A stretch of 10,533 nt of DNA from Desulfovibrio sp. (lineage in GTDB: Bacteria; Desulfobacterota; Desulfovibrionia; Desulfovibrionales; Desulfovibrionaceae): assembly GCA_022837365.1 (NCBI GenBank), contig JALHHV010000030.1, positions 463-10,995 of the forward strand. Direction: 5' to 3'. Shown in pieces: positions 1 to 6,729 of the stretch (position 1 is the stretch's first letter; every line of letters begins with the position of its first letter). The position numbers and the translations under genes were made by a program. The notes beneath the pieces were generated by a model that saw only the letters and a program-made list of their open reading frames with translations, searched no databases and had not been told where the DNA came from.

Positions 1-894
1 TTCTTGACCAGCGCGGCGTCCTGCGGGGTGAGGTTCAGCACGGTGAGGAAGTGCGGCAGCAGCGCGCCGTCCGGCCCTTCCACGCCGAAGCTCTTCTGGT
101 GGCTTTCCATGCTGGTCAGCAGCACTTGACGCGGCAGTTCCAGGAACGAGGGGTCGATGTCGCCCATGAGCGGCACCGGGTGCTCCACCAAGCCCTGCAC
201 TTCGTCCAGCAGGCTTTCCTTCCACAGGATGCGCCCGCCCACGGCCTCGGCGGCGGCGTTGCCGCCCGCCAGGATCATGGCGCGGCGCTCGGCCGGGTCG
301 GGCGTGACGCCGCCCTTCTCGGTGACCACGTTCAGGTAGTCCTCGGCGTCCTTCACCACCAGCGGACCGGCCCCATGGATGCGATGGCCCCAAGTGACCC
401 CGCCGGAGATCACGCCGCCCACCTCGAAGGGCACCACGGCATCATCGAACAGGGCCAGCAGCCAACGCAGCGGGCGGCCGAAGGTGAAGTCGCCGCTGCC
501 CCAGCGCATGCGCTTGGGGAACGGCAGCGCGGCCACGATGGCCGGACACGCGGCGGCGATGAGGTCCACCGATTTGGCCCCGCCGGTGCGCTTGCGCACG
601 GCGATGTACTCGCCCTTGTCCGTGGTCAGGGTGAAGATGTCGGCCATGTCCACGCCCTGGGTGCGGGCGAAGCCCTCGGCCGCCTTGGTGGGCTTGCCGT
701 CCGCGTCGTAGGCCACGCGCACGGGCGGGCCGGGCACCACTTCTTCCGCCTCGCGCTGCACGGGGTTGATGCCCTCGATGAGCACGGCGGCGCGGCGGGG
801 GGTGGTCAGCACCCGGATGGATTCATGCTCCACGGCCGGGCAGGAAGCGGGAAGGAAATTCCTCGAAGCCGATTTCAAGCACGAATTGCGACAT
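1..894 (-). pseudogene. glyS: Glycyl-tRNA synthetase beta subunit, N-terminal part, frame broken near the start and cut by the window edge
   Basis: Beta subunit of the bacterial alpha2beta2 glycyl-tRNA synthetase, cytoplasmic, needed with GlyQ to charge tRNA-Gly. The ATG at 892-894 begins [19 protein letters not shown], the conserved GlyS N terminus (E. coli has VEIGTEELPP). This frame then hits a stop at 823-825. GlyS-like sequence resumes in another frame from about 836: VEHESIRVLTTPRRAAV, then DADGKPTKAAEGFARTQGVD, LTTDKGEY, PFPKRMRWG, RPLRWLL and, near the edge, SMESHQKSFGVEG and LLPHFLTVLNLTPQDAALVK. I translated this second frame by hand to base 3 and met no further stop. Aligned to remembered E. 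coli GlyS, about 17 residues are missing at the break, so the lesion looks like a deletion near 50 bases, not a one-base slip. About 297 codons of a usual ~690 are in the window. The start lies inside the end of glyQ, which suggests translational coupling. Because GlyS is normally essential, a sequence or assembly error is more likely than a true pseudogene. Confidence 0.93.
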
Positions 895-1783
895 GCTCAC
901 GTCCCTCTTCTTGGCTGGCGGCCAGCATGGGATAGCCGAGTTCCTCGCGCTGGGCGGCGTACAGCCGCGCCACGGCGGAGGCCAGGGCGCGCACGCGGCC
1001 GATGTAGCCGGTGCGTTCGGTGATGGAGATGGCCCCGCGCGCGTCAAGCAGGTTGAAGGTGTGCGAGCACTTCAGGCAATAGTCGTAGGCGGGCCACAGC
1101 AGCCCTTCGTCGCACAGCCGCCTGCACTCGGCTTCGCAGGCGTTGAAGAAGTCCAGCAGCATCTGCGGGTTGCTGGCCTCGAAGTTGTACTTCGACTGTT
1201 CCACCTCGTTCTGGTGGTAGATGTTCCCGTAGGTCACCCGGTCGTTCCACGACAGGTCGTAGACCGATTCCTTGCCTTGCAGGTACATGCACAGCCGTTC
1301 GAGCCCGTAGGTGATTTCCACGCTGGTGGGGGCAAGGTCGATGCCTCCCACCTGCTGGAAGTAGGTGAACTGGGTCACTTCCATGCCGTTCAGCCACACT
1401 TCCCAGCCCAGACCCCACGCGCCGAGGGTGGGCGATTCCCAGTCGTCCTCCACGAAGCGGATGTCGTGGGCGGCCGGGTCGATGCCCAGCGCGCGCAGGC
1501 TGTCCAGATAGATATCCTGCACGTTGTCGGGCGAGGGCTTCAGGATGACCTGGAACTGAAAGTAGTGCTGGAGCCGGTTGGGATTTTCGCCGTAGCGGCC
1601 GTCGGTGGGGCGGCGCGAGGGCTCCACGTAGGCCACGTTCCACGGTTCCGGCCCGATGACGCGCAGGAAGGTCGAGGGGTTGAAGGTACCGGCCCCGCAT
1701 TCCACGTCGATGGGCTGCATGATCACGCAGCCCCGCTTGGCCCAGAAATTCTGCAAGGTGAGGATGACGTCCTGAAAATGCAT
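875..1783 (-). CDS. glyQ: Glycyl-tRNA synthetase alpha subunit
   Basis: Catalytic (class II) alpha subunit of tetrameric glycyl-tRNA synthetase; it activates glycine with ATP and, with GlyS, charges tRNA-Gly in the cytoplasm. The 302-residue product has the family's usual length (E. coli about 303) and is almost collinear with it: [12 protein letters not shown] at 9-19, [20 protein letters not shown] at 44-63, [11 protein letters not shown] at 64-74, [20 protein letters not shown] at 107-126, [20 protein letters not shown] at 127-146, EITYGLERL at 156-164 and [15 protein letters not shown] near the C terminus. The ATG at 1781-1783 is preceded by AGGGG (1790-1794) with 6 bases between. The C terminus overlaps the glyS start by 20 bases, the usual glyQS arrangement. 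The frame is intact, unlike its partner. Seventy-eight bases separate it from recO. Confidence 0.98.
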   Translation of the reverse strand: MHFQDVILTLQNFWAKRGCVIMQPIDVECGAGTFNPSTFLRVIGPEPWNVAYVEPSRRPTDGRYGENPNRLQHYFQFQVILKPSPDNVQDIYLDSLRALGIDPAAHDIRFVEDDWESPTLGAWGLGWEVWLNGMEVTQFTYFQQVGGIDLAPTSVEITYGLERLCMYLQGKESVYDLSWNDRVTYGNIYHQNEVEQSKYNFEASNPQMLLDFFNACEAECRRLCDEGLLWPAYDYCLKCSHTFNLLDARGAISITERTGYIGRVRALASAVARLYAAQREELGYPMLAASQEEGREHVAIRA

Positions 1784-1789
1784 GCTGTA

Positions 1790-1794
1790 CCCCT
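1790..1794 (-). promoter_or_regulatory. Ribosome binding site of glyQ
   Basis: On the minus strand AGGGG sits 6 bases before the ATG at 1783. It supports this start, and the conserved GlyQ N terminus begins here. Confidence 0.6.
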
Positions 1795-1831
1795 GATTGT
1801 CCTGGCTTGGCCTGTCGTTCCCTTGCGGGCC

Positions 1832-1857
1832 GGGCCGCCGGTCCCGAATGGCGGCCC
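1832..1857 (-). repeat. Hairpin between recO and glyQ
   Basis: Perfect 8-bp inverted repeat GGGCCGCC (1832-1839) and GGCGGCCC (1850-1857) around a 10-base loop, starting a few bases after the recO stop. No run of T follows on the minus strand, so it is not a textbook intrinsic terminator. It could stabilise the 3' end, attenuate read-through into glyQS, or be a by-product of high GC. I see no T-box motifs here. Confidence 0.35.
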
Positions 1858-1861
1858 CGCG

Positions 1862-3094
1862 CTACAGGCGGCGGAACCGCCCGTTGTCCCACGCAAGGCC
1901 GATGTGAAACTGTATGAAGCCGTCCACCGCGCGGGTGCACTGCCGCCGCATGGCGGCCCTGCCCCGTGCGCCGGACATGCCGGTCGTGTCGATCCTGTCG
2001 GACGGACCCGGCGCGGCCGGTATGGCCTGCGCTGTCTGCGCGGCGGGGGCCACGGGTGGCGCGGGCGGAACCATGCCTTCGCTGTCCATGTCCTCGCTGC
2101 CGGACACCGGGCCGAACGGGTCGCTCTCGAACACCGCGCTGCCGTTCCATAGGGGACGGCGCTGCCGATCCGGAGGCGTTGCGGACGCGGGCGTGAAGCC
2201 GCCGCCCTCTCCCGGCTGCGCCGGTCCGGCCTGCGTCGCGGCATCCTCCGCCAGCGCGCTGTCCGGCAGGCGGCACAGGCAATCGTCCAGCGAACCGTGT
2301 CCGCCGTCGCCAAAGGCAAGGCCCGACAGGCTGCCCGGAAAACGCCCATCCAGAAAGCGTGGAGACGCCCCGCCCGCGAAACCGTTGCGCGTGGAATCGG
2401 CGCGGGGGCTCAGGTCCGGCGTCGCTCCGTCCTGCCCCGGCGCCGGGGGCAGCACGCCCGGCCACAGAAGCGGCGAATTCTCCTGCACAAAGCGCAACAC
2501 GTCAAGCGCTTCGCGCTCCACCCGCACGCGCGGCCCGGGCAGGGGCGCGCAGGCGTCGCACTGGGCCGCGCCCTCCTGCACCAGAAAGGCCGCGCCGGGG
2601 GCGTGGGTCAGGTCCGCGCCGCAGGTGGCGCAACTATCCATGCGCGGGGCGTAGCCCTGCTCCGCCGCCAGGCGCAGCCGGAACAGCACCGGCAGCATGT
2701 CGGGCACGGGACCGCCGCCTTCCAGCAGGTCCAGCACGTCCTCGACCAACTGGTGCGTGGCCGCCGCGCCTTCCGGGCCGCAGCCCAGGGCTTCGAGAAA
2801 TTTCAGGCAGTTCACCGCCGCGCCGAAGCGCGGCCAGTCGCGGCGCAACCGGTCCGGCCCGCGCAGCAGGGTGCCCTCCTGGATGGACAGGTACTGCCCG
2901 CCGCGCGTGGACTTGACCCGCAACAGCGCACGGTTGAACAGGTCGAGGCAGCCGCAGAACCGCTTGCGGCTGCGGCAGCCGCCAAAGGCGAAGGCGGTGA
3001 GCAGGCCGCGCGTCGGAGACAGGAAGCGGACCCAAAGGTCCGCCTCCCTGAACCGTCCGGTGCGGACGATCAGCACCTGTTCCGAAAACTCCAT
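1862..3094 (-). CDS. recO: DNA repair protein RecO with a long low-complexity insertion
   Basis: RecO works with RecF/RecR to load RecA onto SSB-coated single-stranded DNA and can anneal strands. The 410-residue product starts MEFSEQVLIVRTGRFREADL, the OB-fold start typical of RecO, followed by LLTAFAFGGCRSRKRF (31-46) and a zinc-finger-like set CATC (155-158) and CDAC (179-182). The core ends with LRFVQENSPLLWPG (200-213), and the family C-terminal helix DGFIQFHIGLAWDNGRF (391-407) closes the protein. Between them, about residues 217-380 are rich in Pro, Gly, Ala, Ser and Asp and match nothing I recognise. RecO is usually 220-270 residues, so this insertion accounts for the extra length. Start: ATG at 3092-3094 with AGGA (3099-3102) 4 bases upstream; the 23 further upstream codons lack RecO-like sequence. 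The frame is unbroken. Confidence 0.95.
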   Translation of the reverse strand: MEFSEQVLIVRTGRFREADLWVRFLSPTRGLLTAFAFGGCRSRKRFCGCLDLFNRALLRVKSTRGGQYLSIQEGTLLRGPDRLRRDWPRFGAAVNCLKFLEALGCGPEGAAATHQLVEDVLDLLEGGGPVPDMLPVLFRLRLAAEQGYAPRMDSCATCGADLTHAPGAAFLVQEGAAQCDACAPLPGPRVRVEREALDVLRFVQENSPLLWPGVLPPAPGQDGATPDLSPRADSTRNGFAGGASPRFLDGRFPGSLSGLAFGDGGHGSLDDCLCRLPDSALAEDAATQAGPAQPGEGGGFTPASATPPDRQRRPLWNGSAVFESDPFGPVSGSEDMDSEGMVPPAPPVAPAAQTAQAIPAAPGPSDRIDTTGMSGARGRAAMRRQCTRAVDGFIQFHIGLAWDNGRFRRL

Positions 3095-3154
3095 GCTGTC
3101 CTGCCCAGAGGGGCGTGGTTGCCACGGCGTGACGGCGGCGATGCGGCCTGCCGC

Positions 3155-3182
3155 CCGGTCCACGGATCCGCGCCGTGGCCGG
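3155..3182 (-). repeat. Hairpin between the RodZ-like gene and recO
   Basis: Inverted repeat of CCGGTCCACGG (3155-3165) and CCGTGGCCGG (3173-3182): ten pairs with one bulged T on the plus-strand left arm and a 7-base loop. It begins 12 bases beyond the stop of the upstream RodZ-like gene. There is no U-tract, so termination is uncertain; an attenuating or 3'-end-protecting role is possible. Confidence 0.35.
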
Positions 3183-3193
3183 AACCAAGGCCG

Positions 3194-4198
3194 CTACTGC
3201 GCCTGCGGCGGAAACACCAGCGTGCGCACCTGGCCCGGTTCGCCGGCCGCGGGCTGTTCCTGCCCGTTGTAGCGGATGCGCACGCCGCCCGCGTTGCCGA
3301 GCTTGAGCGTGAGGCGCTTGGAAAAGGTCAGCGCAAAGGTCTGCCCTTTGTGCAGCGAGAACTGCCGCACGTCGGAATCGTCGGCGCTGGAATGCACCCA
3401 GCAGTCGGCAAGGGCGATGACCACGATGCGGTGCGTGCCGCCCGCCAGCACGGAGCCCTCGGTGTCGGCCCCGCCCGTGGCGGCGGCCTCGCTGTCGAAC
3501 ACGCCGTCCTGCGGAGCGAACTGCACGGCAGTTGGCGCCGGAGCGGGGCTGGCGGACGGCGCGGCTGCCGGGGCCGTGCCGTTGCGGGCGGGCTGCGTTG
3601 CGGGAACGGTGGCGTTGGCCGCCGGAAGCGTGCCGTTTGCGGCGGGAACAGTGGCATTGGCCGCCGGGACTCCATCGGGAGCGGGAGCCGCGTCCTGCGC
3701 CGGGCCGGACTGGACATCGGCTGGCTGGGCATCGGCGGGCTGCGGCTGCGAAACCGGCGGCACGGCAGGCTGCGCGGGCTGGGCCACCTTGGGCATGTCC
3801 GCCTCGCGCGCGGCCTGCTGGCGGTAGTACCAGCCGCCGCCCAGGGTGGCCAGCAGAACCAGCACGGCCAGCGCCAGCACCACGGGCGCCATCCCCCTGC
3901 GCCCGCGCGCCTGAGGCTGCACCGCCACGGTTTCCGGCAGCGGGTCTTCGGGCACCTCGTAGGGATAGGCCTCGTCCACGGCGCGCATGACCAGGTCGTT
4001 ATCCACGCCCAGCAGAGACGCATAGGACTTGATGAACCCCCGCGCGTACACCGCGTGCGGCAGTTCGTCCTGCTCCCCTTCCTCTATGGCGCGCAGAACG
4101 CGGGCGGAAACCTTGATCCGGACCGCCACGTCGTCGATATCGAGGCCTTTCGCCTCGCGCGCCTCGCGCAGGGCGATGCCGAGTTCCTTGAGTGCCAT
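3194..4198 (-). CDS. RodZ-like membrane protein: HTH domain, one transmembrane helix, DUF4115 periplasmic domain
   Basis: 334 residues. Residues 1-75 are a Cro/CI-type helix-turn-helix of the RodZ kind (LGIALREAREAKGLDIDDVA, then a region with RAIEEGE and YARGFIKSYA). A linker (76-102) leads to one hydrophobic helix at about 104-125, preceded by ARGRRG, consistent with a cytoplasmic N terminus. A Pro/Ala-rich periplasmic linker (about 130-230) contains tandem VPAANAT repeats. The C-terminal part, about 250-330 (THRIVVIALADCWVHSSADD ... FSLHKGQTFALTFSKRL), matches the DUF4115 domain found in RodZ proteins. RodZ links the MreB cytoskeleton to the cell wall in rods; for this protein that role is inference, since HTH-DUF4115 proteins are diverse. 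Start: ATG at 4196-4198 with AAGGAG (4204-4209) 5 bases upstream; the 19 codons upstream do not look like the family. Confidence 0.88.
   Translation of the reverse strand: MALKELGIALREAREAKGLDIDDVAVRIKVSARVLRAIEEGEQDELPHAVYARGFIKSYASLLGVDNDLVMRAVDEAYPYEVPEDPLPETVAVQPQARGRRGMAPVVLALAVLVLLATLGGGWYYRQQAAREADMPKVAQPAQPAVPPVSQPQPADAQPADVQSGPAQDAAPAPDGVPAANATVPAANGTLPAANATVPATQPARNGTAPAAAPSASPAPAPTAVQFAPQDGVFDSEAAATGGADTEGSVLAGGTHRIVVIALADCWVHSSADDSDVRQFSLHKGQTFALTFSKRLTLKLGNAGGVRIRYNGQEQPAAGEPGQVRTLVFPPQAQ
3575..3670 (-). repeat. Tandem 21-base repeat encoding VPAANAT-like units
   Basis: Within the RodZ-like linker, residues 177-208 read VPAANAT, VPAANGT, LPAANAT, then a longer variant VPATQPARNGT. 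The first three units are exactly seven residues, so the DNA repeat is 21 bases, with some third-base drift. Each unit ends in an N-x-T tripeptide (Asn 181, 188, 195, 206). Repeats of this kind expand and contract by slippage without changing frame. Confidence 0.8.
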
Positions 4199-4203
4199 CT
4201 CCT

Positions 4204-4209
4204 CTCCTT
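4204..4209 (-). promoter_or_regulatory. Ribosome binding site of the RodZ-like gene
   Basis: AAGGAG on the minus strand, 5 bases before ATG 4198; a second AGGAG directly abuts the ATG. The first has correct spacing and fixes the start at MALKELGIAL. Confidence 0.7.
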
Positions 4210-4226
4210 GTCTGGGACAACCGGCG

Positions 4227-4271
4227 GCAACGCATCCCGGCCGGGCCGCACGCACCGGCCGGGAGCGTTGC
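4227..4271 (-). repeat. Strong hairpin between the surA-like and RodZ-like genes
   Basis: Long inverted repeat: left arm 4227-4244 (GCAACGCATCCCGGCCGG) pairs with right arm 4255-4271 (CCGGCCGGGAGCGTTGC), giving 17 pairs with a single bulged A and a 10-base loop. It starts 5 bases after the surA-like stop and ends about 17 bases before the RodZ-like ribosome binding site. It is the strongest hairpin I found. On the minus strand it is followed by CGCCGGTTGTCCC, with no U-tract, so it could be a Rho-independent-like pause, a 3'-end stabiliser or an RNase processing site that sets different mRNA levels for the two genes. Confidence 0.6.
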
Positions 4272-4276
4272 GGAAC

Positions 4277-5221
4277 CTAGATGCGAATGTCGATGACGGC
4301 CTTGTCGCGCAACTGCTTGGTGTATTCCGTGAAGCGCTCCTGCAGCTTGGGCTCGCGCAGCAGGTTTTCGATCTCGGGGGTGGCTTCCTCCACCGACTGG
4401 GAACGGCCGGCCGAAACCTCCACCAGCTTGAGCATCGCCTTGCGGCCTTCCACCAGCATGACCTTGCTCACCTCGCCTGCCTTCAGGCCGTCCAGGGCCT
4501 CCTTCCAGGCAGGGGCGAGGTCGGTCCACTTCAGGGTGCCGATGTTGCCGCCAGCGCCGGGGTTGGGGCCGATGGACTCGGCGGCGGCCAGCTGTTCGAA
4601 AGTCATCTGGCCGGTGCGCACCTTGTCGGCCAGCCCTTCGGCGTCGGCGGTGGGGGCGAAGATGACCAGGCCCAGGCGCACGGTGCGGTCGGTGACGAAC
4701 TGCGACTTGTGCGTCTCGTAGTATTTCTTGACCTCTTCCTGGGTGATCACGATCTTGCGGGCGATCATCAGGGTGAGCAGGCGGTGGCGCAGGATGCCCT
4801 TGCGCACGCGGTCGCGCATGACGTCCATGGACAGGCCCTGCTGCACCAGCTGGCGCTCGAATTCCTGCTGCGAAAGCTGGCTGCGCTGCACGAACTTGCG
4901 CAGTTCGTTGTCCACTTCGCTGTCCTGCACGGTGATCTTCCAGCGCTCCGCCTCCTGGTTCATCAGGATGTCGGTGATCATGGAATCGAGCACCTGCAGG
5001 TGCACCTTGCGCACCGCCTCCTGGTGGGCGGGGTTGTTGCGGTCGAGGCCGAGGCGCATCAGGTCGGGGGTGGCCTGGGCCTGCACGTCGAAGAACGTTA
5101 TCATTTCGCCGTTGACCACGGCTGCGATCTTGTTGATCTGTTCGGCCCGGACCGCCACGGCGGCAAGGCAGACAAAAAGGACGGGGGCGGCAAGGCAGAG
5201 GGTGCGGAGCAGCGGACGCAA
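4277..5221 (-). CDS. SurA-like periplasmic chaperone / peptidyl-prolyl isomerase family protein
   Basis: 314 residues. A signal peptide (LRPLLRTLCLAAPVLFVCLA, probable cleavage after VRA at residue 26) sends it to the periplasm. The mature start EQINKIAAVVNGEMITFFDV is the classic SurA N-terminal motif. A helical chaperone region follows (60-165, including LDSMITDILMNQEAERW), then a parvulin-like region (about 175-270) with FEQLAAAES and GAGGNIGTL. SurA proteins escort outer-membrane proteins. The usual parvulin histidines are not apparent: VRLGLVIF stands where RHIL is expected, and the C-terminal FGxHI is replaced by EGRKAMLKLVEV, so it may be a chaperone only. The start is TTG (5219-5221), with AGGAG (5228-5232) 6 bases upstream; the frame continues far upstream without a signal peptide there, which favours this start. 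Paired with a related lipoprotein gene upstream. Confidence 0.88.
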   Translation of the reverse strand: MRPLLRTLCLAAPVLFVCLAAVAVRAEQINKIAAVVNGEMITFFDVQAQATPDLMRLGLDRNNPAHQEAVRKVHLQVLDSMITDILMNQEAERWKITVQDSEVDNELRKFVQRSQLSQQEFERQLVQQGLSMDVMRDRVRKGILRHRLLTLMIARKIVITQEEVKKYYETHKSQFVTDRTVRLGLVIFAPTADAEGLADKVRTGQMTFEQLAAAESIGPNPGAGGNIGTLKWTDLAPAWKEALDGLKAGEVSKVMLVEGRKAMLKLVEVSAGRSQSVEEATPEIENLLREPKLQERFTEYTKQLRDKAVIDIRI

Positions 5222-5457
5222 GGGGCACTCCTGTTTGGTGGTTGGGGGACCGGCCCGGAATCGGCGCCGGGAAGCGTTGCGTACCTGAAGGCCGGTGCAC
5301 TCCGGTTCGAGAGTCCACGGGGGACGCGTGGTGCCGGGGCGCGCAGGCACGGCCCAACGGGCTTGACCGGACAGGGTGCGCCGGGCTGGTACGGCCTCGG
5401 CAAACCCGGCATGTAATACCTTTTTCCCGTTTATGCAATCAGCCGCAACACTACGTA
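5222..5457 (-). promoter_or_regulatory. 236-base leader of the surA-like gene, structured, with an AT-rich start
   Basis: Longest non-coding gap in the window. Next to the lipoprotein stop, about 5409-5457 is clearly AT-richer than its surroundings and contains the minus-strand run AAACGGGAAAAAGG followed by TATTAC, a possible -10 element. The only -35 candidate (TTGCAT) is 14 bases away, too close, so the promoter call is weak. GTAATAC and GTATTAC form an inverted repeat across this part. The rest holds several small hairpins on either strand: 5313-5325 (GTCC/GGAC), 5331-5350 (GTGCC/GGCAC) and 5352-5362 (GCCC/GGGC). The leader ends in the AGGAG of the surA-like gene. No tRNA or known riboswitch recognised. 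Confidence 0.35.
5228..5232 (-). promoter_or_regulatory. Ribosome binding site deciding the TTG start of the surA-like gene
   Basis: AGGAG lies 6 bases before TTG 5221. No ATG or GTG nearby gives an intact signal peptide with a ribosome binding site, so the rare TTG start is the best choice. Confidence 0.65.
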
Positions 5458-6729
5458 TTACTTCGTCTTTGTCGTGCGTTGCCTGCCGTTTGCCGGGGCC
5501 GTGCGCGCGTCCTTGCCGTCCTCGGGGGCCGCGGTCGGCGCGTCCATCCGGGCTCCGGCGGCCGCGCCACCGCCGGGCCCGGCCTCGTCCAGACTGTCCA
5601 TGGGGCTGTCCACGGGGCCGTCCTGGAGGCCGTCTGGGGGACCGTCTGGGGGCTGCATGCCCTGCCCAGACATGCCCGGCGCACCGGCCGCTCCGGTGGC
5701 GTTGCCGCCGTCGGCGGATGCGGAGTCCCTTGCGGCGCCGCGCGCCTCGGGCAGCAGATGCGTGGACACCCTGATCCGCGCGGTGCGCAGTTCCGCGTCT
5801 ATCCAGCGGGCGTACGCCTCGTCCATCTTGCGTTCCAGCAGCACCCGTTCCACCAGCGGATAGGCGTGGGAAAGCTCCAGTTGCTTCTCGGGTATCTCGC
5901 CCACCAGCAGGAACGACTGGTACCCCCATTCCCCCTGCTTCACGGCGGAGGCCTGCCGGGGCGCAAGCCCGGCCAGTTCCTTGCTCCACAGGGCGGGCAG
6001 GCGGTCGCGGCGCATCTTCACCTCGCGCACGGTCACCGTGGGCTGGGCGGCCTCCACGTCGGCGGGCCGGGCTCCGTTGACGGCCATGGCCCTGGCCTTG
6101 TCCACGGCGGCCTTGTCCGGCCCGGCCACCACCAGGAACTGCACCCGGCGCGGCAGGCGGTAGTCCTGCCGGTGCGCGGCATAGTAGCCCTCCACCTCTT
6201 CCAGCGGGATGCTGATGGCGGGGCGCAGGATCTGGCGCATGAACTTCTGCATGGCGATGCGCGCCCGCAGGCGCGAACGCCACAACTCCAGGTCGATGTA
6301 TTCCTCGACCAGCGATTTTTCGAATTCCCCCGCCGGGTAGTCGGCGCGCACCTCGGCCTCGGCCTCGGCCACTTCGGCGTCGGTGACCACGATGTTCTCG
6401 CGCGCCAGCGCCTGCGCCACCAGTTCCTGCACGATGAGGTCGGACAGCACGTTGCCGTACTGGGCCTGCAACTGCTCCACCGAGGGGGCGTGGCCGGACC
6501 AGCTCATGCTGCTCATGTCGTGCACCGCCTCCAGCGTGCGCAGCATGATGGGCCGGTCGTTGACCGTGGCCACCACGCCCTCGGGCAGGGGGTCCTGGCC
6601 GCAGCCGGACAGCAGCAGAGACAGCAGCGCCGCGCACAGCAGCGACAGCACGCCCCGCGCACGGCGGTGGCGGGGCTGCACGGAATGGCCGGACCGGGCA
6701 CGAAAGGGCATGAGCGGGCAAGGGACCAT
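5458..6729 (-). CDS. SurA/PpiC-like lipoprotein with an acidic, glycine-rich C-terminal tail
   Basis: 423 residues from ATG 6729. A basic n-region (RHRRARG) and hydrophobic core end in the lipobox LLSGC, so Cys43 is the likely lipidated residue, probably membrane-anchored and facing the periplasm. GVVATVNDRPIMLRTLEAV (51-69) is the SurA-type N-terminal motif; SDLIVQELVAQALARENIVV (96-115) and LEEVEGYYAAHRQDY (176-190) are the usual helices before the parvulin domain. That domain (about 195-280) is degenerate: VQFLVV replaces RHIL and no GG-LG motif is visible, so isomerase activity is doubtful. Residues 330-423 are a low-complexity Gly/Pro/Asp/Ala tail with PDGPPDGLQDGP-like repeats. The start is uncertain: 6729 has GGAGAG upstream but 11-13 bases away, 6711 (MPFRARSG) lacks a ribosome binding site, and 6759 is also possible. 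It follows mfd by 74-92 bases and precedes a related SurA-like gene. Confidence 0.83.
   Translation of the reverse strand: MVPCPLMPFRARSGHSVQPRHRRARGVLSLLCAALLSLLLSGCGQDPLPEGVVATVNDRPIMLRTLEAVHDMSSMSWSGHAPSVEQLQAQYGNVLSDLIVQELVAQALARENIVVTDAEVAEAEAEVRADYPAGEFEKSLVEEYIDLELWRSRLRARIAMQKFMRQILRPAISIPLEEVEGYYAAHRQDYRLPRRVQFLVVAGPDKAAVDKARAMAVNGARPADVEAAQPTVTVREVKMRRDRLPALWSKELAGLAPRQASAVKQGEWGYQSFLLVGEIPEKQLELSHAYPLVERVLLERKMDEAYARWIDAELRTARIRVSTHLLPEARGAARDSASADGGNATGAAGAPGMSGQGMQPPDGPPDGLQDGPVDSPMDSLDEAGPGGGAAAGARMDAPTAAPEDGKDARTAPANGRQRTTKTK

Noticed and set aside
893..2152. 419-codon plus-strand frame over glyQ and the recO end
   Set aside because: Antisense shadow of the very well conserved glyQ; no domain recognised.
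1862..2446. RecO insert as a separate gene or fused domain
   Set aside because: No stop, start with ribosome binding site, or domain-like pattern inside it, and the RecO C-terminal helix continues in the same frame after it.
5267..5285. GGGAAGCGTTGCG-TACCT resembles GGGAGCGTTGCGGAACCT at 4261-4278
   Set aside because: Only about 15 matching bases in GC-rich intergenic DNA, and the partner arm of the 4227-4271 hairpin is missing here; chance similarity is likely.
5299..5316. GGTTCGAGA resembling a tRNA T-loop
   Set aside because: The flanking bases do not form the 5-bp T-stem, and no acceptor, D or anticodon arm can be placed around it on either strand.
2297..5416. 1039-codon open frame on the plus strand
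   Set aside because: It lies antisense across recO, the RodZ-like and surA-like genes, is rich in His/Gln/Arg/Gly/Ala as expected for the complement of GC-biased codons, and shows no recognisable domain.
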